This document shows positions 24,641 to 37,200 of a stretch of DNA of 64,000 bases, piece by piece (position 1 is the first letter of the stretch; each line of letters begins with the position of its first letter). Origin of the DNA: Nomia melanderi (Eukaryota > Arthropoda > Insecta > Hymenoptera > Halictidae); NCBI RefSeq assembly GCF_051020985.1, contig NW_027475144.1, positions 1,674,001-1,738,000 on the forward strand. The letters are read 5' to 3'. The position numbers and the translations under genes were made by a program. A model generated the notes under the pieces. That model was not told the DNA's origin. It ran no database searches and saw only the letters and a list, made by a program, of their open reading frames with translations.

Positions 24641-24643
24641 AAA
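23244..24643 (+). repeat. 8-mer duplication inside block A', unit 1 (1,400 bp)
   Basis: The monomers at 23,244, 23,419, 23,594 and 23,769 reappear at 24,644, 24,819, 24,994 and 25,169, exactly 1,400 bp later. The join near 24,600-24,640 is visible: the left half of the monomer carries 'gagagaatcactgtcccatg' and 'aaatatacgtctgg', as in 16,079-16,230, and then switches to 'aaaccaaagtgaattatc' and 'gcatgcatctgtgcagc', as in 14,854. This is an independent use of an 8-mer step, in a different phase from 15,466-18,261. Confidence 0.85.
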
Positions 24644-25380
24644 GTGAATTATCTGCAGGAGGCCCTGGCGCATGCATCTGTGCAGCGGGAACGACCACGG
24701 ACCACCAGGGGCCGAGAAAACCACCGTCTCATGGGGCCGGACACTCAGGTTCAGGGAAAAATCCAATATATATCTGGTGATATCTCGGGTGCTATTAGAG
24801 ATAGCGCAATAAACCAAAGTGAATTATCTGCACGTGGCCCTCGCGCATGATTCTGTGCAGCGGGAACGACCTCGGACCACCAGTGGCCGAGAAAACCACC
24901 GTCTCATGGGGCCGGACACTCAGGGTCAGGGAAAAATCCAATATATATCTGGTGATATCTCGGGTGCTATTAGAGATAGCGCAATAAACCAAAGTGAATT
25001 ATCTGCAGGTGGCCCTGGCGCATGATTCTGTGCAGCGGGAACGACCTCGGACCGCCAGGGGCCGAGAAAACCACCGTCTCATGTTGCCGGACACTCAGGG
25101 TCAGGGAAAAGTCCAATATATATCTGGTGATATCTCGGGTGCTATTAGAGATAGCGCAATAAACCAACGTGGATTATCTGCAGGAGGCCCTGGCGCATGA
25201 ATCTGTGCAGCGGGAACGACCACGGACCACCAGGGGCCGAGACAACCACCGTCTCATGGTGCCGGACACTCAGGGTCAGGGAAAAATCCAATATATATCT
25301 GGTGATATCTCGGGTGCTATTACAGACAGCCTAATAAATCAAAGTGCATTGTCTGTAGGAGGCCCTGGCGCATGAATCTG
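24644..25380 (+). repeat. 8-mer duplication inside block A', partial unit 2
   Basis: Repeats the first four monomers of 23,244-24,643, with a few substitutions such as 'gaccgccagggg' near 25,052. It then departs near 25,381 at 'gtgcagggggaacg'. The remaining four monomers of the unit are missing, replaced by the G-subtype and K-unit context of 18.5-19.2 kb (25,519-26,250). Confidence 0.85.
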
Positions 25381-28300
25381 TGCAGGGGGAACGACCTCGG
25401 ACCACCAGGGGCCGAGAAAACCACCGTCTCATGGGGCCGGACACTCAGGTTCAGGGAAAAATCCAATATATATCTGGTGATATCTCGGGTGCTATTAGAG
25501 ATAGCGCAATAAACCAAAGTGAATTATCTGCACGTGGCCCTCGCGCATGATTCTGTGCAGCGGGAACGACCTCGGACCACCAGTGGCCGAGAAAACCACC
25601 GTCTCATGGGGCCGAACACTCAGGGTCAGGGAAAAATCCAATATATATCTGGTGATATCTCGGGTGCTTTTAGGGATAGCGTAATAAACCAAAGTGATTT
25701 ATCTGCAGGAGGCCCTGGCGCATGAATCTGGGCAGCGGGAACGACCTCGGACCACCAGGGGCCGAGAAAACCGCAGTCTCATGAGGCCGGACACTCAGGG
25801 TCAGGGGAAAATCCAGTATATATCTGGTGATATCTCTGGTGCTATTAGAGATAGCGCAGTAAATCAAAGTGCGTTGTTTGTAGGAGGCCCTGGCGCATGA
25901 ATCTGGGCAGCGGGAACGACCTCGGACCACCAGGGTCCGAGAAAACCACCGTCTCATGGGGCCGGACAGTCAGAGTCGGGGAAAAATCCAATATATATCT
26001 GGTGATATCTCGGGTGCTATTAGAGATAGCGCAATAAATCAAAGTGCGTTGTCTGCAGGAGGCCCTGGCGCATGAATCTGTGCAGCGGGAACGACTGCGG
26101 ACCACCAGGGGCCGAGACAAGCACCGTCTCATGGGGCCGGACACACAGGGGCAGGGAAAAATCCACTATATATCTGGTGATATCTCGGGTGCTATTACAG
26201 ATAGCGCAATAAATCAAAGTGCATTGTCTGTAGGAGGACCTGGCGAATGAATCTGTGCAGCGGGAACGACCTCGGACCACCAGGGGCCGAGAAAACCACT
26301 GTCTCATGGGGCCGGACACTCAGGGTCAGGGAAAAATCCAATATATATCTGGTGATATCTCGGGTGCTATTAGAGATAGCGCAATAAATCAAAGTGCGTT
26401 GTCTGCAGGAGGCCCTGGCGCATGAATCTGTGCAGCGGGAACGACTGCGGACCACCAGGGGCCGAGAAAACCAACGTCTCATGGGGCCGGACACTCAGTG
26501 CCAGGGAAAAATCCAATACATATCTGTTGATATCTCGGGTGCTATTAGAGATAGAACTAGAAATCAAAGTGCATTGTCTGTAGGAGGCACTGGCGCATAA
26601 ATCTGTTCAGCGGGATCGACCTCGGACCACGAGGGACCGAGAAAACCATCGACGCATGAGGCCGGACTGTCAGGGTCAGGTTAAAATCCAGTATATATCT
26701 GGTGATATCTCGGGTGCTATTGCAGATAGCGCAATAAATCAAAGTGAATTATCTATAGGAGGCCCTGGCGCATGAATCTGTGCAGCGGGATCGACCTCGG
26801 ACCACCAGGGGCCGAGAAAATCACCGTCTCATGGAGCCGGACTGTCAGGGTCAGGGAAAAATCCAATATATATGTGGTGATATCTCGGGTGCTATTAGAG
26901 ATAGCGCAATAAACCAAAGTGAATTATCTATAGGAGGCCCTGGCGCATGAATCTGTGCAGCGGGAAGGACCTCGGACCACCAGGGGCCGCGAAAACTACC
27001 GTCTCATGGGGCCGGACACTCAGGGTCAGGGAAAAATCCAATACATATCTGTTGATATCTCAGGTGCTATTAGAGATAGAACTATGAATCAAAGTGCATT
27101 GTCTGTAGGAGGCCCTGGCGAATGAATCTGTGCAGCAGGAACGACCTCAGACCACCAGGGGCCGAAATAACCACCGTCTCATAGGGCCGGGCACTCAATG
27201 TCAGGGGAAAATCCAATATATATATGGTGATATCTCGGGTGCTATTACAGATAGCGCAATAAATCAAAGTGCATTGTCTGTAGGAGTCCCCGGCGCATGA
27301 ATCTGCGTAGCGGGATCGACCTCGGACCACCAGGGTCCGAGAAAATGAAAGTCTCATGGGGCCGGACTGTCAGGGTCAGGGAAAAATCCAATATATATCT
27401 GGTGATGTCTCGGCTGCTATTAGAGATAGCGCAATAAATCAAAGTGAATTATCTGCAGGGGGCCCTGTCGCATGAATCTGTGCAGCGGGAAGCACCTCGG
27501 ACCACCAGGGGCCGAGAAAACCACCGTCTCATGGGGTCGGACACTCACGGTCATGGAAAAATCCAATATAAATCTGGTGATATCTCGGGTGCTATTACAG
27601 ATAGCGCAATAAATCAAATTGCATTCTCTGCAGAAGGCCCTGGCGTATGAATATGTGCAGCGGGAAGGACCTCGGACCACCAGGGGCGGAGAAAACTACC
27701 GTCTCATGGGGTCGGACTGTCAGGGTCAGGGAAAAATCGAATATATATCTGGTGATATCTCGGGTGCTATTAGAGATAGCGCAATAAATCAAAGTGCATT
27801 GTCTGCAGGAGGCCCTGCCGCATGAATCTGCGCAGCGGGATCGACCTCGGACCACCAGGGGACGAGAAAATCACCGTCTCATGGGGCCGGACTGTCAGGG
27901 TCAGGGAAAAATCCAATATATATCTGGTGATATCTCGGGTGCTATTAGAGATAGCGCAATAAATCAAAGTGAATTATCTTCAGGCGGCCCTAAAGCATGA
28001 ATCTGTGCAGTGGGAACGACCTCGGACCACCAGGGGCCGAGAACTACGGTCTCATTGGGCCGGACACTCAGGGTCAGGGACAAATCCAATATATATCTGG
28101 TGATATCTCGGGTGCTATTGGAGATAGCGCAATAAACCAAAGTGCATTGTCTGCAGCAAGCCCTGGCGCGTGAATCTGTGCAGCGGGAACGACCTCGGAC
28201 CACCAGGGGCCGAGAAAACCACCGTCTAATGGGGCCGGACACTCAGGGTCAGGGGAAAATCCAATATATATATGGTGATATCTCGGGTGCTATTAGAGAT

Positions 28301-29835
28301 AGCGAAATAAGTCAAAGTGAATTATCTGCAAGGGGCCCTGGCGCATGAATCTGTGCAGCGGGAACGGCTTCGGACCACCAGGGGCCGAGAAAACCACCGT
28401 CTCATGGGGCCGGCCGCTCAGGGTCAGGGGAAAATCCAATATATATATGATGATATCTCGGGTGCTATTACAGATAGCGCAATAAATCAAAGTGCATTGT
28501 CTGTAGGAGGCCCTGGCGCATGAATCTGTGCAGCGGGATCGACCTCGGACCACGAGGGACCGAGAAAACCATCGACGCATGAGGCCGGACTGTCAGGGTC
28601 AGGTTAAAATCCAATATATATCTGGTGATATCTCGGGTGCTATTGCAGATAGCGCAATAAATCAAATTGCATTCTCTGCAGGAGGCCCTGGCGTATGAAT
28701 CTGTGCAGCGGGATCGACCGCGGACCACCAGGGGACGAGAAAATCACCGTCTCATGGTGCCGGACTGTCAGGGTCAGGAAAAAATCCAATATATATCTGG
28801 TGATATCTCGGGTGCTATTGCAGATAGCGCAATAAATCAAAGTGAATTATCTATAGGAGGCCCTGGCGCATGAATCTGTGCAGCGGGAACGACCCCGGAC
28901 CACCAGGGGCCGACAAAACCACCGTCTCATGGGGCCGGACAATCAGGGTCAGGGGAAAATCCAATATATATCTGGTGATATCTCGGGTGATAGTACAGAT
29001 AGCGCAATAAATCAAAGTGCATTGTCTATAGGAGGCCCTGGCTCATGATTCTGTGCAGCGGGATCGACCTCGGACCACCATGGGCCGAGAAAACCACCGA
29101 CACATGGGGCCGGACACTCAGGGTCGGGAAAAAATTCAATATATGTCTGGTGATATCTCGGGTGCTATTACAGACAGCGCACTAAACCAAAGTGAATCAT
29201 CTGCAGGGGGCCCTGACGCATGAATCTGTGCAGCGGGATCGACCTCAGACCACCAGAGGCCGAGAAAATCACCGTCTCATGGGGCCGGACTGTCAGGGTC
29301 AGGGAAAAATTCAATATATATGTGGTGATATCTCGAGTGCTATTAGAGATAGCGCAATAAACCAAAGTGAATTATCTATAGGAGGCCCTGGCGCATGAAT
29401 CTGTGCAGCGGGAACGACCTCGGACCACCAGGGGCCGCGAAAACTACCGTCTCATGGGGCCGGACACTCAGGGTCAGGGAAAAATCCAATACATATCTGT
29501 TGATATCTCGGGTGCTATTAGAGATAGAACAATAAATCAAAGTCCATTGTCTGCAGGAGGCCCTGGCGCATGAATCAGTGCAGCGGGATCGACCTCGGAC
29601 CACCAGGGGCCGAGAACTACGGTCTCATTGGGCCGAACACTCAGGGCCAGGGAAAAATCCAATATATATCTGGTTATATCTCGGGTGCTATTAGAGATAG
29701 CGCAATAAACCAAAGTGCATTGTCTGCAGGAGGCCCTGGCGCATGAATCTGTGCAGCGGGATCGACCTCGTACCACCAGGGGCCGAGAAAATCACTGTCT
29801 CATGGGACCGGACTGTCAGGGTCAGGGAAAAATCC
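25381..29835 (+). repeat. Mosaic satellite between the large tandem duplications
   Basis: About 25 monomers drawn from neighbouring blocks. 25,670-26,250 matches 10,284-10,864 at an offset of 15,386. About 26,490-26,940 matches 35,753-36,203, sharing 'ctcagtgccaggg', 'gatagaactagaaatc', 'gacgcatgaggccgg' and 'caggttaaaatcc' or a one-base variant. About 27,600-27,830 matches 14,490-14,715 ('gcattctctgcagaaggccc', 'ggggcggagaaaac'), and 28,142-28,520 matches 12,581-12,960. 29,040-29,400 matches the end of the 8-mer at 16,280-16,640. No non-satellite sequence. Confidence 0.85.
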
Positions 29836-32456
29836 AATATACATCTGGTGATATCTCGGGTGCTATTAGAGATAGCGCAATAAATCAAAGTGAATTATCT
29901 GCAGGGCGCCCTGGCGCATGAGTCTGTGCAGCGGGATCGACCTCGGACCACGAGGGACCGAGAAAACCATCGACACATGGGGCCGGACTGTCAGGGTCAA
30001 GGAAAAATCCAATATATATCTGTTGATATCTCGGGTGCTATAAGAGATAGAACAAGAAATCAAAGTGCATTGTCTGTAGGAGGCACTGGCGCATGAATCT
30101 GTGCAGCGAGATCGACCTCGGACCACGAGGGACCGAGAAAACCATCGACGCATGAGGCCGGACTGTCAGGGTCAGGTTAAAATCCAATATATATCTGGTG
30201 ATGTCTCGGGTGCTATTGCAGATAGCGCAATAAACCCTAGTGCATTGCCTGCAGCAAGCCCTGGCGCATGAATCTGTGCAGCGGGAACGACCTCGGACCA
30301 CCAGGGGCCGAGAAAACCACCGTCTAATGGGGCCGGACACTCAGGGTCAGGGGAAAATCCAATATATATCTGGTGATATCTCGGGTGCTAGTACAGATAG
30401 CGCAATAAATCAAAGTGCATTGTTTGCAGGAGGCCCTGGCGCATGAATCTGTGCAGCGGGAACGACCTCGGACCACCAGGGGCCGAGAAAACCACCGTCG
30501 CATGGGGTCGGACACTCGGGGTCAGGGAAAAATCCAATATAAATCTGGTGATATCTCGGGTGCTATTACAGAAAGCGCAATAAATCAAAGTGCATTGTCT
30601 GCAGGAGGCCCTGGCGCATGAATCTGTGCTGCGGGAGCGACCTCGGAGCACCAGGGGCCGAGGAAACCAGCGTCTCATGGAGTCGGACACTCGGGGTCAG
30701 GGAAAAATCCAATATATATCTGGTGATATCTTGGGTGCTATTATAGATAGCGCAATAAATCAAAGTGCATTGTCTGCAGGGGGCCCTGGCGCATGAATCT
30801 GTGCAGCGGGAACGACCCCGGACCACCAGGGGCCGAGAAAACCACCGTCTCATGGGGCCGGACTGTCAGGGTCAGGGAAAAATCCAATATATATCTGGTG
30901 ATGTCTCGGCTGCTATTAGAGATAGCGCAATAAATCAAAGTGCATTGTCTGTAGGAGGCACCGGCGAATGAATCTGTACAGCAGGAACGACCTCAGACCA
31001 CCAGGGGCCGAGAAAACCACCGTCTCATAGGGCCGGGCACTCAATGTCAGGGGAAAATCCAATATATATATGGTGATATCTCGGGTGCTATTACAGATAG
31101 CGCAATAAATCAAAGTGCATTGTCTGTAGGAGGCCCTGGCGCATGAATCAGTGCAGCGGGATCGACCTCGGACCACCAGGGGCCGAGAAAACTACCGTCT
31201 CATGGGGTCGGACACTCAGGGTCAGGGGAAAATCCAATATATATATGGTGATATCTCGGGTGCTATTAGAGATAGCGAAATAAATCAAAGTGAATTATCT
31301 GCAAGGGGCCCTGGCGCATGAATCTGTGCAGCGGGAACGACTTCGGACCACGAGGGACCGAGAAAACCATCGACACATGGGGCCGGACTGTCAGGGTCAA
31401 GGAAAAATCCAATATATATCTGGTGATATCTCGGGTGCTATAACAGATAGCGCAATAAATCAAAGTGCATTGTCTGCAGGAGGACCTAGCGCATGAATCT
31501 GTGCAGCGGGAACGACCTCGGACCACGAGGGGCCGAGAAAATCACCGTCTCATTGTGCCGGACACTCAGGGTCAGGGGAAAATGCAATATATATGGTGAT
31601 ATCTCGTGTGCTATTAGAGATAGCGCAATAAATCAAATCGCATTCTCTGCAGGAGGCCCTGGCGTATGAATCTGTGCAGCGGGAAGGACCTCGGACCACC
31701 AGGGGCCGAGAAAACTACCGTCTCATGGGGCCGGGCACTCAGGGTCAGGGAAAAATCCAATACATATCTGTTGATATCTCGGGTGCTATTAGAGATAGAA
31801 CAATAAATCAAAGTGCATTGTCTGTAGGAGGCACCGGCGAATGAATCTGTGCAACAGGAACGACCTCAGACCACCAGGGGCCGAGAAAACCACCATCTCA
31901 TAGGGCCGGGCACTCAATGTCAGGGGAAAATCCAATATATATATGGTGATATCTCGGGTGCTATTACAGATAGCGCAATAAATCAAAGTGCCTTGTCTGT
32001 AGGAGGCCCTGGCGCATGAATCTGTGCAGCGGGATCGACCTCGGACCACCAGGGGCCCAGAAAATCACCGTCTCATTGGGCCGGACTGTCAGGGTCAGGG
32101 AAAAATCCAATATATATCTGGTGATGTCTCGGCTACTATTAGAGATAGCGCAATAAATCAAAGTGAATTATCTGCAGGCTGCCCTAGCGCATGAATCTGT
32201 GCAGTGGGAACGACCTCGGACCACCAGGGGCCGAGAAATACGGTCTCATTGGGCCGGACACTCAGGGCTAGGGAAAAATCCAATATATATCTGGTGATAT
32301 CTCGGGTGCTATTAGAGATAGCGCAATAAACCAAAGTGCATTGTCTGCAGGAGGCCCTGGCGCATGAATCTGTGCAGCGGGACCGACCTCGTACCACCAG
32401 GGGCCGAGAAAATCACTGTCCCATGGGACCGGACTGTCAGGGTCAGGGAAAAATCA
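29836..32456 (+). repeat. 15-mer higher-order repeat, unit 1 (2,621 bp)
   Basis: Followed directly by a copy at 32,457-35,003; every landmark is offset by exactly 2,621 bp. Shared rare marks include 'aagagatagaacaagaaatc', 'aataaaccctagtgcattgc', 'gctagtacagatagc', 'cgcatggggtcggacactcg', 'gtgctgcgggagcgacc', 'gaaaccagcgtctcatggag', the 2-bp-short AT tract at about 31,590, 'caccatctcatagggcc' and 'ggctactattagag'. I saw no substitution within the core when comparing by eye. This is fifteen monomers less four bases. Confidence 0.92.
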
Positions 32457-35003
32457 AATATACATCTGGTGATATCTCGGGTGCTATTAGAGATAGCGCA
32501 ATAAATCAAAGTGAATTATCTGCAGGGCGCCCTGGCGCATGAGTCTGTGCAGCGGGATCGACCTCGGACCACGAGGGACCGAGAAAACCATCGACACATG
32601 GGGCCGGACTGTCAGGGTCAAGGAAAAATCCAATATATATCTGTTGATATCTCGGGTGCTATAAGAGATAGAACAAGAAATCAAAGTGCATTGTCTGTAG
32701 GAGGCACTGGCGCATGAATCTGTGCAGCGAGATCGACCTCGGACCACGAGGGACCGAGAAAACCATCGACGCATGAGGCCGGACTGTCAGGGTCAGGTTA
32801 AAATCCAATATATATCTGGTGATGTCTCGGGTGCTATTGCAGATAGCGCAATAAACCCTAGTGCATTGCCTGCAGCAAGCCCTGGCGCATGAATCTGTGC
32901 AGCGGGAACGACCTCGGACCACCAGGGGCCGAGAAAACCACCGTCTAATGGGGCCGGACACTCAGGGTCAGGGGAAAATCCAATATATATCTGGTGATAT
33001 CTCGGGTGCTAGTACAGATAGCGCAATAAATCAAAGTGCATTGTTTGCAGGAGGCCCTGGCGCATGAATCTGTGCAGCGGGAACGACCTCGGACCACCAG
33101 GGGCCGAGAAAACCACCGTCGCATGGGGTCGGACACTCGGGGTCAGGGAAAAATCCAATATAAATCTGGTGATATCTCGGGTGCTATTACAGAAAGCGCA
33201 ATAAATCAAAGTGCATTGTCTGCAGGAGGCCCTGGCGCATGAATCTGTGCTGCGGGAGCGACCTCGGAGCACCAGGGGCCGAGGAAACCAGCGTCTCATG
33301 GAGTCGGACACTCGGGGTCAGGGAAAAATCCAATATATATCTGGTGATATCTTGGGTGCTATTATAGATAGCGCAATAAATCAAAGTGCATTGTCTGCAG
33401 GGGGCCCTGGCGCATGAATCTGTGCAGCGGGAACGACCCCGGACCACCAGGGGCCGAGAAAACCACCGTCTCATGGGGCCGGACTGTCAGGGTCAGGGAA
33501 AAATCCAATATATATCTGGTGATGTCTCGGCTGCTATTAGAGATAGCGCAATAAATCAAAGTGCATTGTCTGTAGGAGGCACCGGCGAATGAATCTGTAC
33601 AGCAGGAACGACCTCAGACCACCAGGGGCCGAGAAAACCACCGTCTCATAGGGCCGGGCACTCAATGTCAGGGGAAAATCCAATATATATATGGTGATAT
33701 CTCGGGTGCTATTACAGATAGCGCAATAAATCAAAGTGCATTGTCTGTAGGAGGCCCTGGCGCATGAATCAGTGCAGCGGGATCGACCTCGGACCACCAG
33801 GGGCCGAGAAAACTACCGTCTCATGGGGTCGGACACTCAGGGTCAGGGGAAAATCCAATATATATATGGTGATATCTCGGGTGCTATTAGAGATAGCGAA
33901 ATAAATCAAAGTGAATTATCTGCAAGGGGCCCTGGCGCATGAATCTGTGCAGCGGGAACGACTTCGGACCACGAGGGACCGAGAAAACCATCGACACATG
34001 GGGCCGGACTGTCAGGGTCAAGGAAAAATCCAATATATATCTGGTGATATCTCGGGTGCTATAACAGATAGCGCAATAAATCAAAGTGCATTGTCTGCAG
34101 GAGGACCTAGCGCATGAATCTGTGCAGCGGGAACGACCTCGGACCACGAGGGGCCGAGAAAATCACCGTCTCATTGTGCCGGACACTCAGGGTCAGGGGA
34201 AAATGCAATATATATGGTGATATCTCGTGTGCTATTAGAGATAGCGCAATAAATCAAATCGCATTCTCTGCAGGAGGCCCTGGCGTATGAATCTGTGCAG
34301 CGGGAAGGACCTCGGACCACCAGGGGCCGAGAAAACTACCGTCTCATGGGGCCGGGCACTCAGGGTCAGGGAAAAATCCAATACATATCTGTTGATATCT
34401 CGGGTGCTATTAGAGATAGAACAATAAATCAAAGTGCATTGTCTGTAGGAGGCACCGGCGAATGAATCTGTGCAACAGGAACGACCTCAGACCACCAGGG
34501 GCCGAGAAAACCACCATCTCATAGGGCCGGGCACTCAATGTCAGGGGAAAATCCAATATATATATGGTGATATCTCGGGTGCTATTACAGATAGCGCAAT
34601 AAATCAAAGTGCCTTGTCTGTAGGAGGCCCTGGCGCATGAATCTGTGCAGCGGGATCGACCTCGGACCACCAGGGGCCCAGAAAATCACCGTCTCATTGG
34701 GCCGGACTGTCAGGGTCAGGGAAAAATCCAATATATATCTGGTGATGTCTCGGCTACTATTAGAGATAGCGCAATAAATCAAAGTGAATTATCTGCAGGC
34801 TGCCCTAGCGCATGAATCTGTGCAGTGGGAACGACCTCGGACCACCAGGGGCCGAGAAATACGGTCTCATTGGGCCGGACACTCAGGGCTAGGGAAAAAT
34901 CCAATATATATCTGGTGATATCTCGGGTGCTATTAGAGATAGCGCAATAAACCAAAGTGCATTGTCTGCAGGAGGCCCTGGCGCATGAATCTGTGCAGCG
35001 GGA
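32457..35003 (+). repeat. 15-mer higher-order repeat, unit 2
   Basis: The second copy of 29,836-32,456. The left side of the repeat can be followed with slight divergence to about 29,700 ('cagggccaggg' against 'cagggctaggg'). The right end is near 35,003, where the copy leaves 'gggaccgacctcgtaccacc' for 'gggatcgacctcggaccacg'. The near-absence of differences over 2.6 kb, in an array whose other monomers differ at several percent of sites, implies a very recent event. The alternative is an assembly error. Confidence 0.9.
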
Positions 35004-37200
35004 TCGACCTCGGACCACGAGGGACCGAGAAAACCATCGACACATGGGGCCGGACTGTCAGGGTCAAGGAAAAATCCAATATATATCTGGTGATATCTCG
35101 GGTGCTATTAGAGATAGCGCAATAAATCAAAGTGCATTGTCTGCAGGAGGACCTAGCGCATGAATCTGTGCAGCGGGAACGACCACGGACCACCAGGGGC
35201 GGAGAAAACGACCGTCTCATGTGGTCGGACTGTCAGGGTCAGGGAAAAATCGAATATATATCTGGTGATATCTCGGGTGCTATTAGAGATAGCAAAATAA
35301 ATCAAAGTGCATTGTCTGCAGGAGGCCCAGGCGCATGAATCTGTGCAGCGGGATCGACCTCGGACCACCAGGGGACGAGAAAACCACCGTCTCATCTGGC
35401 CGGCCACTCAGTGTCAGGGGAAAATCCAATATGTATATGGTGATATCTCGGGTGCTATTACAGATAGCGCAATAAATCAAAGTGCATTGTCTGTAGGAGG
35501 CCCCGGCCCATGAATCTGTGCAGCGGGATCGACCTCGGACCACCAGGGGCCGAGAAAATCACCGTCTCATGGGGCCGGACTGTCAGGGTCAGGGAAAAAT
35601 CCAATATATATCTGGTGATATCTCGGGTGCTATTAGAGATAGCGCAATAAATCAAAGTGCATTGTCTGTAGGAGGCCCTGGCGCATGAATCTGTGCAGCG
35701 GGAACGATCTCGAACCACCAGGGCCCGGGAAAACCAACGTCTCATGGGGCCGGACACTCAGTGCCAGGGAAAAATCCAATACATATCTGTTGATATCTCG
35801 GGTGCTATTAGAGATAGAACTAGAAATCAAAGTGCATTGTCTGTAGGAGGCACTGGCGCATGAATCTGTGCAGCGGGATCGACCTCGGACCACGAGGGAC
35901 CGAGAAAACCATCGACGCATGAGGCCGGACTGTCAGGGTCTGGTTAAAATCCAATATATATCTGGTGATATCTCGGGTGCTATTGCAGATAGCGCAATAA
36001 ATCAAAGTGAATTATCTATAGGAGGCCCTGGCGCATGAATCTGTGCAGCGGGATCGACCTCGGACCACCAGGGGCCGAGAAAATCACCGTCTCATGGAGC
36101 CGGACTGTCAGGGTCAGGGAAAAATCCAATATATATGTGGTGATATCTCGGGTGCTATTAGAGATAGCGCAATAAACCAAAGTGAATTATCTATAGGAGG
36201 CCCTGGCGCATGAATCTGTGCAGCGGGAACGACCTCGGACCACCAGGGGCCGAGAACTACGGTCTCATTGGGCCGGACACTCAGGGCCAGGGAAAAATCC
36301 AATATATATCAGGTGATATCTCGGGTGCTATTAGAGATAGCGCAATAAACCAAAGTGCATTGTCTGCAGGAGGCCCTGGCGCATGAATCTGTGCAGCGGG
36401 ATCGACCTCGTACCACCAGGGGCCGAGAAAATCATTGTCTCATGGGACCGGACTGTCAGGGTCAGGGAAAAATCCAATACACATGTGGTGATATCTCGGG
36501 TGCTATTAGAGATAGCGAAATAAATCAAAGTGAATTATCTGCAGGGCGCCCTGGCGCATGAATCTGTGCAGCGGGATCGACCTCGGACCACGAGGGACCG
36601 AGAAAACCATCGACACATGGGGCCGGACTGTCAGGGTCAAGGAAAAATCCAATATATATCTGGTGATATCTCGGGTGCTATAACAGATAGCGCAATAAAT
36701 CAAAGTGCATTGTCTGCAGGAGGACCTAGCACATGGATCTGTGCAGCGGGAACGACTTTGGACTACGAGGGGCCGAGAAAATCACCGTCTCATGGGGCCG
36801 GACTGTCAGGGTCAGGGAAAAATCCAATATATATCTGGTGATATCTCGGGTGCTATTAGAGATAGCGAATTAAATCAAAGTGCATTGTCTGCAGGAGGCC
36901 CTGACGCATGAATCTGTGCAGCGGGATCGACCGCGGACCACCAGGGGACGAGAAAATCACCGTCTCATGGGGCCGGACTGTCAGGGTCAGGGAAAAATTC
37001 AATATATATGTGGTGATATCTCGGGCGCTATTACAGATAGCCCAATACATCAAAGTGGATTGTCTGTAGGAGGCCCAGGCGCATGAATCTGTGCAGCGGG
37101 AACGCCCTCGGACCACCCTTGCCCGAGAAAACCACCGTCACATGGGGCCGGACACTCAGGGTCAGGGAAAATCAAATATATTTCTGGTGATATCTCGGGT
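35004..37200 (+). repeat. Right part of the central D-rich region
   Basis: About twelve monomers mostly of the 'gggatcgacc / actgtcaggg' type, with two D units ('cacgagggaccgag') and one 2-bp-deleted unit near 36,259. 35,753-36,203 is shared with 26,490-26,940. A unit at about 37,025-37,140 has 'gatagcccaatacatcaaag', 'tggattgtctgtagg' and 'caccgtcacatgg', the marker that opens the 4-mer at 42.8-44.2 kb. Near 37,168 the A tract is one base short. Confidence 0.85.
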
